From: Aquimarina aggregata
GTDB taxonomy: Bacteria > Bacteroidota > Bacteroidia > Flavobacteriales > Flavobacteriaceae
NCBI RefSeq assembly: GCF_001632745.1
Contig: NZ_LQRT01000002.1
Location: 62,001-126,000, forward strand
Direction: 5' to 3'
DNA: 64,000 nucleotides
The position numbers were made by a program, and so were the translations under genes. Every line of letters begins with the position of its first letter. The stretch's first letter is position 1. The notes below the pieces were generated by a model, which was not told where the DNA came from, ran no database searches, and saw nothing but the letters and a program-made list of their open reading frames with translations. This document shows positions 16,858 through 24,867 of the stretch, piece by piece.

Positions 16858-17370
16858 ATGAATACCAATGAACAAGTAAATTTACGAATAGCAACAAACA
16901 AAGATCTGGAACTTGTAAAATATTGGGATCAACAACAGCATGTTATTGATTCTGACCCAGATGATGATTGGGATTGGGAATATGAACTTAATCGTTTTCC
17001 AGATTGGAGAGCACAGTTTATTGCAGAAATAAGCGGAAGGGCTATTGGATTTATTCAAATCATTGATCCAAAGAAAGAAGATTCGCAGTATTGGGGTGAT
17101 GTTCCCGATAATCAAAGAGCAATAGATATTTGGATAGGAGAACAAGAAGATTTGGGTAAGGGCTATGGTACTCAGATGATGAAACTAGCGATTGATTACT
17201 GTTTTAATAATGATAATGTAAATACAATTTTAATTGACCCACTGGTATCGAATACTAAAGCGATTCGTTTTTATGAAAAAATCGGGTTTCATTATGTCGA
17301 AAATAGATTTTTTGGAAAAAGCGAATGTGTAGTATATAAGTTGGATAGAAAACATTGGTTTTCTGATTAA
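16858..17370 (+). CDS. AAC(6')-like GNAT acetyltransferase
   Basis: This 170-residue GNAT protein resembles the AAC(6')-Ib branch. It has an acidic, Trp-rich N-terminal part (YWDQQQHVIDSDPDDDWDWE), then FIAEISGRAIGFIQI, the segment AIDIWIGEQEDLGKGYGTQMM containing the acetyl-CoA loop GKGYG, and IDPLVSNTKAIRFYEKIGF. Members acetylate aminoglycosides or other small molecules, but many housekeeping relatives do not confer resistance, so the activity is open. It is a single gene 90 bp after the GH3 gene and 90 bp before another GNAT gene. Confidence 0.8.
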   Translation: MNTNEQVNLRIATNKDLELVKYWDQQQHVIDSDPDDDWDWEYELNRFPDWRAQFIAEISGRAIGFIQIIDPKKEDSQYWGDVPDNQRAIDIWIGEQEDLGKGYGTQMMKLAIDYCFNNDNVNTILIDPLVSNTKAIRFYEKIGFHYVENRFFGKSECVVYKLDRKHWFSD

Positions 17371-17459
17371 TGATTTTATTTCATCCAATGTGTTGTATAC
17401 AAAATCATAAGTATTCTAAATATAGAAATGTTACGAAATACTTAGTTACTTAAAAATAT

Positions 17460-17978
17460 ATGAAGTTAAAAAAGGCAGTATTACAAGATATTCTAACGCT
17501 ACAAAAAGTTTGTAAAGAATCCTATACACAAGTTTTTGCAGATCATTGGACCGAGAACGGTTTAACGCTTTATTTAAAAAGAGAGTTTGGAGATAAGCGT
17601 TTAAGCGCAGAGTTAATAGATTCTTCTATTGCATATTACTTTATTATTGTTGAAAATGAAAATATTGGCTTTCTTAAAATTAATTACAAATCATCTTATA
17701 AATTATCAGAATTAAACAATTGCGAATTAGAAAAAATCTATGTACTTCCTAAGTTTAGTGGTAAAGGTATTGGTAAAAAAGTAATGATAGAATTGATAGG
17801 CTTGATTAAGAAAAAACAGAAAAAAGTACTCTTTTTATGTGTAATAGATACAAATATCAATGCGATTAGTTTTTATAAAAAAATAGGTTTTAAATTTCAT
17901 AGCAAAACACGTTTAGAAATAGCGCATTTCAAAGATGAATTAAGAGGTATGCATAGAATGAGTTTAAAACTAACATAA
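17460..17978 (+). CDS. PaiA-like GNAT acetyltransferase
   Basis: This 172-residue protein has all GNAT motifs: the beta-4 strand ELEKIYVLPKFSGKGIGKKVM with acetyl-CoA loop GKGIG, and the end motif NAISFYKKIGFKFHS. The N-terminal CKESYTQVFADHW and YFIIVENENIGFLKIN, and the C-terminal KDELRGMHRMSLKL (LRGMHRM being typical), match the PaiA/spermidine-acetyltransferase-like group. In Bacillus, PaiA acetylates polyamines. Here the acceptor is inferred from similarity of motifs only. It stands alone in its transcription unit. Confidence 0.8.
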   Translation: MKLKKAVLQDILTLQKVCKESYTQVFADHWTENGLTLYLKREFGDKRLSAELIDSSIAYYFIIVENENIGFLKINYKSSYKLSELNNCELEKIYVLPKFSGKGIGKKVMIELIGLIKKKQKKVLFLCVIDTNINAISFYKKIGFKFHSKTRLEIAHFKDELRGMHRMSLKLT

Positions 17979-18095
17979 ATAAGGTATGGTTTACTTTAGT
18001 AAAGATTACCGTAAAATTAACATAAACACTAATTGTGACTTATTACCTTGTTCGTTATGAGACAGAAAACAATACATAATAGTAAATAAGGTGTC

Positions 18096-19043
18096 ATGAA
18101 AAAGTACATAAATAGCTTTGTTATATTGGTAGTATTTATTTTGTTAAGTAGATGTACCCCAAAGGCATCAGAAAAAACAGATATACTTTTAAATAAAGAT
18201 TTAATACCAGAAGGTGTCGCATATAATACCAATTCAAAATCAATATATGTAGGTGCCATTTATAAACAAAAAATAATAGAGATACAATCAGACGGAACAT
18301 ATAAAGACCTGATAACGAAAGAGGTTTTTGGGGATTTAAGCCCGATAGGTATCGAATTTGTCGAGAAATCACATGACTTGTGGATTAATTTAGCATTAGC
18401 ACCTATTGTAAATCAAACAAATCAAGATAGATGGGAGACAGGTTTAATGCGGTATAATGTTCGTACTAATGAAAAGGAACATTATATAGTAAAGGATAGC
18501 CTAAGGAGCTTTTTTAATGATTTGACTGTATTACCAAATGACGATGTAATTATTACAGAAACTGCAAATGCCCGATTGTTTAAATTCGATGCTGCCAAAA
18601 AAGAATTAGAACCTTATATAGAGTTAACTAATTTTAGTTTTCCTAATGGTATTACTTTTTATCAACCGAAACAATTATTGTTCGTATCCACTAATGAAGG
18701 TATTGTAAAAATTGATATACAAACAAAAGAACAAAGCTTACTTAAAGTTGCGCCAAATATAAATGCTAAAGTTATTGATGGCTTATCATTTTATAAAAAC
18801 TACTTTATAGGACATCAGAGCACAAAGATTTCTAAATTTTATGTAAACGACGAATTTACAGAGATTACCAATGTTGAGGTGTTTGATACGGGTAAAGAAT
18901 TTGATTCCAGTACTACTGGAGAAATAGGAAATGATAAGTATCACTATATCGTAAATTCACAAATTAAAAGTGGAATCGAGAATAAAAAAATAAAACCATT
19001 GGATAGCTTAGAAAACGTAATAATAAGAAGCAAACCTTTATAA
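18096..19043 (+). CDS. SMP-30/gluconolactonase-like beta-propeller lipoprotein
   Basis: This 315-residue protein has a signal peptide and a lipobox ending in SRC. The mature part shows repeated beta-propeller blades, such as PEGVAYNTNSKSIYVGAIY, IEFVEKSHDLWIN, FFNDLTVLPNDDVIITETANARLFKF and FPNGITFYQPKQLLFVST, as in the SMP-30/gluconolactonase/strictosidine-synthase superfamily. The E-x-x-G, FND-x-T and FPNG turns are family-typical metal-site contexts, so a lactonase or esterase activity is possible but untested. It is followed 29 bp later by a secreted esterase in the same direction, and the pair may be co-transcribed. Confidence 0.7.
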   Translation: MKKYINSFVILVVFILLSRCTPKASEKTDILLNKDLIPEGVAYNTNSKSIYVGAIYKQKIIEIQSDGTYKDLITKEVFGDLSPIGIEFVEKSHDLWINLALAPIVNQTNQDRWETGLMRYNVRTNEKEHYIVKDSLRSFFNDLTVLPNDDVIITETANARLFKFDAAKKELEPYIELTNFSFPNGITFYQPKQLLFVSTNEGIVKIDIQTKEQSLLKVAPNINAKVIDGLSFYKNYFIGHQSTKISKFYVNDEFTEITNVEVFDTGKEFDSSTTGEIGNDKYHYIVNSQIKSGIENKKIKPLDSLENVIIRSKPL

Positions 19044-19072
19044 AATTAAACATGATCAATTAAAATAAAAAA

Positions 19073-20005
19073 ATGTATAATATCCTTAGAAATATCTTTT
19101 ACGTACCTCTTAGTATTTTGTTGTTCTTGAATAGTACAATTTGTTCAAGTCAAGATACTTTGCCTATTTGGCAAGATTTGATACCCAATTATTTGATCTC
19201 TGATGAGGTAGAAACAAGAGAGAAAGGTAACATATTCTGGATTAGAAAAGTACAAAAACCATCCTTAGAAATTTATTTGCCAAGTAAACAAAATGCTTCT
19301 GGTAGAGCAATAATGATATGTCCTGGAGGAGGGTATGGAGGACTTGCGTATGATTGGGAAGGAACAGATATTGCAAAATGGTTAAATTCTAAAGGGATAG
19401 CAGCCTTCGTACTCAAGTATAGATTACCAAAGTCTAAGTCAGTTAATGTTGGATATAAAGCTCCATTGCAAGATGCGCAAAGGGCAATGAGAATAATTCG
19501 AAGTAATGCTGAAAAATGGAATATAAATAGAGACCAAATAGGAGTTATGGGGTTCTCTGCAGGAGGACATTTAGCAGCAACTTTAGGCACTCATTATAGA
19601 AACAAAGAATATAAAAAAGTTGATGTTTTAGACACAATAAGCGCAAAACCAAATTTTATGGTATTAGTATATCCTGTTATCTCTATGAAAGAAAATATTA
19701 CACATCAAGGATCTAAGGATAATTTGTTAGGAGATTCTCCAAAACCAGAATTAGTGGACTATTTTTCTAACGAATTGTATGTAGATAAGGATACATCACC
19801 AACCTTTATAGTCCATGCTTCAGATGATAAAGCTGTTTCTGCACTTAATAGCATTTCTTTTTATACAGCCCTTATCGAAAAAAAAGTCTATACAGAAATG
19901 CATATATATCCTAAAGGAGGACATGGTTTCGGATTAGCAATCGGGAAAGGGTATTTACAAAATTGGACAACACGCTTAGATGAATGGCTGACCAGTTTGA
20001 AATAA
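19073..20005 (+). CDS. Secreted alpha/beta hydrolase (BD-FAE/acetyl esterase type)
   Basis: This 310-residue protein has an N-terminal signal peptide (cleaved near CSSQ). The oxyanion block PGGGYGGLAYDWEG, the nucleophile elbow GFSAGGHLA, the Asp in HASDDKAVS and the His in GGHGFGL complete a Ser-Asp-His triad. This is the pattern of secreted bifunctional feruloyl/acetyl-xylan-like esterases (PF20434). With a sulfatase and a GH3 enzyme in the same 12 kb, removal of acetyl groups from plant or algal glycans is plausible but inferred. It converges on the following minus-strand gene with a 23-bp gap and no evident terminator. Confidence 0.85.
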   Translation: MYNILRNIFYVPLSILLFLNSTICSSQDTLPIWQDLIPNYLISDEVETREKGNIFWIRKVQKPSLEIYLPSKQNASGRAIMICPGGGYGGLAYDWEGTDIAKWLNSKGIAAFVLKYRLPKSKSVNVGYKAPLQDAQRAMRIIRSNAEKWNINRDQIGVMGFSAGGHLAATLGTHYRNKEYKKVDVLDTISAKPNFMVLVYPVISMKENITHQGSKDNLLGDSPKPELVDYFSNELYVDKDTSPTFIVHASDDKAVSALNSISFYTALIEKKVYTEMHIYPKGGHGFGLAIGKGYLQNWTTRLDEWLTSLK

Positions 20006-20028
20006 AAATTTAGTATCGCTATCTCTTT

Positions 20029-21165
20029 TTAAGGAGTTACTTTAAAAACAATAAGTTGATTTAGTTGTGGGAAAAAAGTATTGAAATTATTATCCGAGAT
20101 TATGACCAATGTTCGACTTCCGTCGGCTAATTTTGGTCCAAAAGTGATCCCTTCAAGATTATCAACTGTAGTATTCGTTAATTGCCCCCGAATAGTTTCA
20201 AAATTAAAGAGTAATGTTTTTGTTGCCTTAGTATATGAGCCTGTAGATAAAGCATTCATATCAATAGTATTTGTGGCGTTTGAAGCGTCTACCTTATAAA
20301 TTTTAACAGTATTACCACCATTTATATATCCAGAAGAAAAAGAACGTTCTAATGCCAAAAATTTGTCTTTATCATATTCAAGTATTTCTACAAGACCATT
20401 TACTTCAAAAGAGGTACCTAATGCAGCCTCTTTTGCTACAGGGTCAAGTTCATAAGCAAATTGTCGTTCTGCAACTCCAGATGATTTATTGAATAATGTA
20501 ATACGAACAGGAGATTCTGTATCTGTTGTTGTAGGTTCTGGGCCATCCTCTATTAGAGGTAATTCAAAAGATACCCAATATCCTTTAGTATCAAAACTTA
20601 TCGAAAGACCTTCTAAAACACCATTATGTCTTGGACCCGATGAATCAGTTTCAAGTTGAGCTCTAAAGTTATCAGGAAGGGTGAAGCTTCTTAATTGATT
20701 TCCTTGAGCAGATATTTCTATTAATGCTGGGTCTATAGCATTATTAATAGATCCTTCACTAGTGTAAAGAAGCGTATTGGAGCTAGTGTCTACCCTAATA
20801 CTCTCTGGATCTACTACACCTTGTGTTAGTGGAGTACCAGTCGCATCATTAATAATATGCATTTTAGTAATATCTACCTTTGTAAAAGAAGTTTCATTAT
20901 ATGAAATGTCAGCTTCGTAATATCTAATAGGAGGAATAGAAGTATCACAGATAATATACCACTTTCCATTTTGATAATCAATTCCAGAAAAACCACCAAT
21001 AGGAACACCTTCTATATCTTGACTGGGTATTACAAATTCATCTATGTAAGTTAACTCACTAATAGAGTTTTCTTGATCTATAGGTTTAGTTACACTAGTA
21101 GAGTTTGTATTAGATGAACAACTTAAAAGTAACAAGAAGAAAATGATGTAGAGTGTCTTAAACAT
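20029..21165 (-). CDS. Esterase-like/phytase-like (PF13449) lipoprotein
   Basis: The protein is about 378 residues. The start I choose is at 21165 (MFKTLYI), giving a clean lipoprotein signal with lipobox LLLSC; an upstream ATG adds seven residues. The mature beta-propeller contains GGFSGIDYQNGKWYIICD, a DPESIRVD segment, LEGLSISFDTKGYWVSFE and NLEGITFGPKLADGSRTLVIISDNNF. These acidic turns define the esterase-like activity of phytase family. The activity of most members is unverified. It is a single leftward gene between two rightward units. Confidence 0.85.
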   Translation of the reverse strand: MFKTLYIIFFLLLLSCSSNTNSTSVTKPIDQENSISELTYIDEFVIPSQDIEGVPIGGFSGIDYQNGKWYIICDTSIPPIRYYEADISYNETSFTKVDITKMHIINDATGTPLTQGVVDPESIRVDTSSNTLLYTSEGSINNAIDPALIEISAQGNQLRSFTLPDNFRAQLETDSSGPRHNGVLEGLSISFDTKGYWVSFELPLIEDGPEPTTTDTESPVRITLFNKSSGVAERQFAYELDPVAKEAALGTSFEVNGLVEILEYDKDKFLALERSFSSGYINGGNTVKIYKVDASNATNTIDMNALSTGSYTKATKTLLFNFETIRGQLTNTTVDNLEGITFGPKLADGSRTLVIISDNNFNTFFPQLNQLIVFKVTP

Positions 21166-21378
21166 TGTAGTAATAATTGAGGGCATAAAGGTATCGATTT
21201 ATAATTTAAATTAGAGGTTTAAGCATTTGTTAAGTCTTTAATTTCGATAGTAAAACCTTACTTCGTTATAGGTTTTTAACCCTTGTTTATCAGTTGTTTA
21301 GCTCTTTTGTTTTTCATATATATTCTAGTACTTAGTTACATAAATCAATTTATAATTAACCATTTAATACACAAAATC

Positions 21379-23064
21379 ATGAAAAAACTTTTATGTTGTG
21401 TTAGCTGCTGTTTGATGATAAACATCGGTTTAGCACAGTTTCAACATTCCTTTGGAACTGAACAATCTGAAATGGGTAGATCTTTAACTCAACTACAAAA
21501 GGTTGAAAAGGGGTATTTAGTAGCTGGATATACTTCAAGAAACTTCATAGGAAGCCTAGAAGCTACCTTGGTCAAAACCGATCTAAATGGTAATCAAATT
21601 TGGTCTCGGGTTTATGGGGGGCAAGATTTCGAATATTTTAATTCGGTAAGGCAATCAACAAATTTTAGCCCAAATAATCCTGCTGCTTATGTAGCCGCTG
21701 GTATCACAAGAAGCTTTGGTTTTGGTGGGGGAGATGCCCTACTCATAGGAACTAATGTTAATGGTGCTCCTGTTTTTTCTAAAGTTTATGGTCGAGATCA
21801 ATATGATGCAGCGCATTGTGTACAAAATATCAAAGACGAAAATGGTAGGCCTGGCTATATTATGGTTGGAGAAACAAGAAGTTATTCTCAATCATTACCA
21901 AGAACAAATATGTACGTTGTAAGAACAGATGATCAAGGGAATCTAACAAGAGCAACCGTTATTGGAGGCAAAGGGGATCAACGTGGCTTATGGATAGAAC
22001 AAACTCGTGATGGAGGATACATTATTACAGGATCTAGTACAGATTTTGATTGCGGAGGTAGTGCCACATTGGTTAACCCACCAACAGATATTTTTGTAGT
22101 AAAACTTAAGCCAGATTTAAATATAGAGTGGCAAAGAGTTATTGGGTATCCAAAAGAGTTAGATCCCATGAGACGTTATTTAAATGTGGGAACTTGTATA
22201 AAGCAAGGTCGTAACGGTAATTATGTGCTAACTGGCTATACGAATAGTTTTGGTATTAATAATTCATTTGATGCTTTTCTAATGTATTTACGAAGTAATG
22301 GAGATTTTATGGGTATGAAAACGTATGGTACAGAGAGAAACGAATATGGTCGTAGTTTGCAAATAACAGCAAGTGCAACAGGAAGCCCTCTCTATACTAT
22401 AGTTGGAGACCAATTTACTTCAACTAGAAAAGCATTATTGTTTCAGGCAGATGCAGGTGGTAATTTCTTATGGGGGTATAATTATGGGCGAACTGGTCAG
22501 GAAATGGGGACAGAATTAGTACGAGATGATTTTGACAAAGGTTTTGCTTTTACAGGATATACAACAACAATAGGAGCAGGAGCTACAGATATTTACCTTG
22601 TAGAAACAACAGATACAGGAAAATCTACGCCACAATGTGAGAGAGAAATTAAATTAGAAGTATTTAAACATGAGCCTTGCCTGACTAAAATTGCCGAACA
22701 GATTTTTGTAGATGAATTTAGAAAAATTGATCCAAAAGTTATTCGTATGGAGTACAAGCAAGATCGATGTGGTATTGCAATTAGTGGCAAAACAGACGAT
22801 ATCAAGGATATTAATGAAGAATCAGGGGTGTCGCTTTTTCCAAACCCTGCCAAAAACCTTCTTACTATAGATGTTAAAAGAAAATCAAAAACAACTTATG
22901 GTGGAGTTTTTGATATTCAGGGTAAAGAAGTAATCCAAAATATCCAAATAGGCGAAACGGGAAAAACAATTGTGGCAACAGAAACCCTTGAACCTGGAGT
23001 TTATATTGTTAAACTAAAAACAGAAAATGGAGAAACTTTAGTAAAAAAATTCTTTAAAGAATAA
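21379..23064 (+). CDS. T9SS-sorted beta-repeat protein
   Basis: The protein is about 561 residues from ATG at 21379 (MKKLLCC), which starts a signal peptide; an upstream in-frame ATG at 21283 would only add an improbable hydrophobic leader. The body is built of about eight repeats with the pattern G-Y-[IL]-[VI]-x-G-x-T followed by a V-[KR]-T-D-x-x-G-N-x-x-W-x-x-x-Y-G turn, as in delta-60/SBBP-like propellers. The C-terminus, with SLFPNPAKNLLTI, GKEVIQ and GVYIVKLKTENG ending in KKFFKE, is a type A type IX sorting domain. The protein should therefore be carried across the outer membrane by the T9SS and attached or released. Its binding partner is unknown. Confidence 0.85.
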   Translation: MKKLLCCVSCCLMINIGLAQFQHSFGTEQSEMGRSLTQLQKVEKGYLVAGYTSRNFIGSLEATLVKTDLNGNQIWSRVYGGQDFEYFNSVRQSTNFSPNNPAAYVAAGITRSFGFGGGDALLIGTNVNGAPVFSKVYGRDQYDAAHCVQNIKDENGRPGYIMVGETRSYSQSLPRTNMYVVRTDDQGNLTRATVIGGKGDQRGLWIEQTRDGGYIITGSSTDFDCGGSATLVNPPTDIFVVKLKPDLNIEWQRVIGYPKELDPMRRYLNVGTCIKQGRNGNYVLTGYTNSFGINNSFDAFLMYLRSNGDFMGMKTYGTERNEYGRSLQITASATGSPLYTIVGDQFTSTRKALLFQADAGGNFLWGYNYGRTGQEMGTELVRDDFDKGFAFTGYTTTIGAGATDIYLVETTDTGKSTPQCEREIKLEVFKHEPCLTKIAEQIFVDEFRKIDPKVIRMEYKQDRCGIAISGKTDDIKDINEESGVSLFPNPAKNLLTIDVKRKSKTTYGGVFDIQGKEVIQNIQIGETGKTIVATETLEPGVYIVKLKTENGETLVKKFFKE

Positions 23065-23095
23065 GGTTATTAATTATCACATTTTCAAAATAGCA

Positions 23096-23135
23096 ATAAT
23101 GAGCTACTATACAGTTTTGTAAAGTGGCTCATTAT
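23096..23135. terminator. Convergent terminator between the T9SS protein gene and rsmE
   Basis: ATAATGAGC (23096-23104) pairs with GCTCATTAT (23127-23135), and the stem continues inward by four pairs including one wobble. It sits in the 76-bp gap between convergent genes. It lacks a long T tract, so efficiency is uncertain. Confidence 0.5.
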
Positions 23136-23140
23136 ATAAT

Positions 23141-23845
23141 CTATGAATTTATAAAAGCTACACTATGAGTAGCCACCATAGCTGCTGTTTCAGTTCTTAG
23201 TCTAGTATCTCCTAAAGTAACAGGCGTATATCCAGACGTTAATGCTAATTCGATTTCTTTAGTTGAAAAATCTCCTTCTGGACCGATAAGTATAGTATAA
23301 CTAGAACCTTGTTTAAGGACATCCTTTAGCGATTGTTTTTTTGTTTCTTCACAATGAGCAATGTATAATTGATCATGATTAGTAGTGCTAATAAAATTAG
23401 AAAATGATATTGCGGGATTGAGCTTAGGTAAGTAGCATTGCAAAGATTGTTTCATTGCGCTTAGTAAAATACGTTCAAAGCGCTCTTGTTTGATTACTTT
23501 TCGTTCACTATGGTCACAAATTATCGGAGTTATTTCATGAATACCTATTTCTGTAGCTTTTTCTAAAAACCATTCATATCGATCATTCATTTTGGTGGGG
23601 GCTACCACTAGATGTAATCGATATGGTTTACGAGCTTCTAGGGTATACGAATCTATTGTCGCATGGCATTGCGAAGGGTTAGAGAAAGTAATACTGGCAG
23701 TAAACAAAAGACCTTTGCCATTAGTAATATTTAATGTATCTCCTTCTTGTTTTCGAAGAACTTTAGAGATGTGTTTACTTTCTTCTCGCGAGAACTTTAT
23801 GCTAGTGCTCGTTTCTGTTAAGGTATCATTATAAAATAGTTGCAT
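23141..23845 (-). CDS. rsmE: 16S rRNA m3U1498 methyltransferase RsmE
   Basis: This 234-residue protein is a SPOUT-class methyltransferase using S-adenosylmethionine to methylate N3 of U1498 in 16S rRNA. Seen are the N-terminal PUA-like region with EESKHISKVLRKQEGDTLNITNGKG, KMNDRYEWFLEKATEIGIHEITPIICDHSERK, and the SPOUT knot motifs LIGPEGDFSTKEIELA and TLGDTRLRTETAAMVA. Length is normal. Its start codon shares a base with the tsaD stop at 23845, so the two are translationally coupled on the minus strand. Confidence 0.95.
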   Translation of the reverse strand: MQLFYNDTLTETSTSIKFSREESKHISKVLRKQEGDTLNITNGKGLLFTASITFSNPSQCHATIDSYTLEARKPYRLHLVVAPTKMNDRYEWFLEKATEIGIHEITPIICDHSERKVIKQERFERILLSAMKQSLQCYLPKLNPAISFSNFISTTNHDQLYIAHCEETKKQSLKDVLKQGSSYTILIGPEGDFSTKEIELALTSGYTPVTLGDTRLRTETAAMVATHSVAFINS

Positions 23846-24867
23846 TAGAATTTTATTCTAGATTTAGCTACAACGCTCATGTCTGTAAAGTCTTTTTTCA
23901 AAAACTTCAAATATCCAACAATTCCTATCATTGCGGCATTATCAGTAGTATATTCAAATTTAGGAACAAATGTTTTCCACCCAAATTTATGTTCTCCTTC
24001 TTTTAGTGCAGCTCTAATACCCGAATTAGCAGATACTCCACCACCAATGGCAATACGTTTTATGCCTGTTTGTTTTGAAGCTTTTTTCAACTTATCAACA
24101 AGAATATTAATAATTGTATGTTGTAATGAGGCACAAATATCATTAAGGTTTTCTTCTATAAAATTTGGGTTTTCTTTTAATTTCTTCTGGGTAAAATAAA
24201 GAACAGAAGTCTTTAATCCGCTAAAACTAAAATTGAGTTCTCCTACTTTAGGTTTTGGAAATAAGAAAGCTTTTGGGTTACCAAGTTTTGCATACTTATC
24301 AATTAAGGGACCTCCGGGATAAGGAAGTCCAAATATTTTAGCGCTTTTATCAAAGGCTTCTCCCACGGCATCATCCAGAGTTTCTCCAATTACTTCCATA
24401 TCAAAGTAATTGTCTACTTTAACGATTTGCGTATGACCTCCACTAATGGTCATTGCCAAAAAGGGAAACTCGGGTTTATCAAATTCTTCTTCTTCAATAA
24501 AATGTGCAAGAATATGTGCTTGCATATGATTTACATCAATAAGCGGAATATCCAAAGCTAGTGCTAATGATTTAGCAAAAGAGGTTCCTACGAGTAATGA
24601 ACCCATAAGCCCTGGACCTCTTGTAAAGGCAATACCATCTAACTGTTTTTTGTCAATACCTGCTTGTTTTAAAGCTTGATCAATTACAGGAACAATGTTT
24701 TGTTGGTGAGCTCTAGAAGCTAATTCGGGCACAACTCCACCATATTGTTCGTGTATTTTTTGAGAGGCTACCACATTAGATAAAACTTTTCCGTTGCATA
24801 ATATGGCGGCAGAGGTATCATCACAAGAAGACTCAATACCTAAAATGTATATTTTTTGTTGATCCAT
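23845..24867 (-). CDS. tsaD: tRNA N6-adenosine threonylcarbamoyltransferase TsaD
   Basis: This 340-residue protein installs threonylcarbamoyl on A37 of ANN-decoding tRNAs, together with TsaB and TsaE. It has the Kae1/TsaD signatures: GIESSCDDTSAA, the AFTRGPGL loop, the metal-binding HMQAH at residues 114-118, SGGHTQIV, the Kae1 IAIGGGVSANSG motif and TDNAAMIGIVGY. It is an ASKHA-fold protein in the cytoplasm. It is full length and co-transcribed with rsmE. It diverges from tamB, and its possible -7 element CAAAGTTA (24906-24913, minus strand) lies within tamB's first codons. Confidence 0.97.
   Translation of the reverse strand: MDQQKIYILGIESSCDDTSAAILCNGKVLSNVVASQKIHEQYGGVVPELASRAHQQNIVPVIDQALKQAGIDKKQLDGIAFTRGPGLMGSLLVGTSFAKSLALALDIPLIDVNHMQAHILAHFIEEEEFDKPEFPFLAMTISGGHTQIVKVDNYFDMEVIGETLDDAVGEAFDKSAKIFGLPYPGGPLIDKYAKLGNPKAFLFPKPKVGELNFSFSGLKTSVLYFTQKKLKENPNFIEENLNDICASLQHTIINILVDKLKKASKQTGIKRIAIGGGVSANSGIRAALKEGEHKFGWKTFVPKFEYTTDNAAMIGIVGYLKFLKKDFTDMSVVAKSRIKF

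Noticed and set aside
21283..21378. Using ATG 21283 as the start of the T9SS protein
   Set aside because: The MKKLLCC start at 21379 opens a normal signal peptide; the upstream leader is hydrophobic and not family-like.
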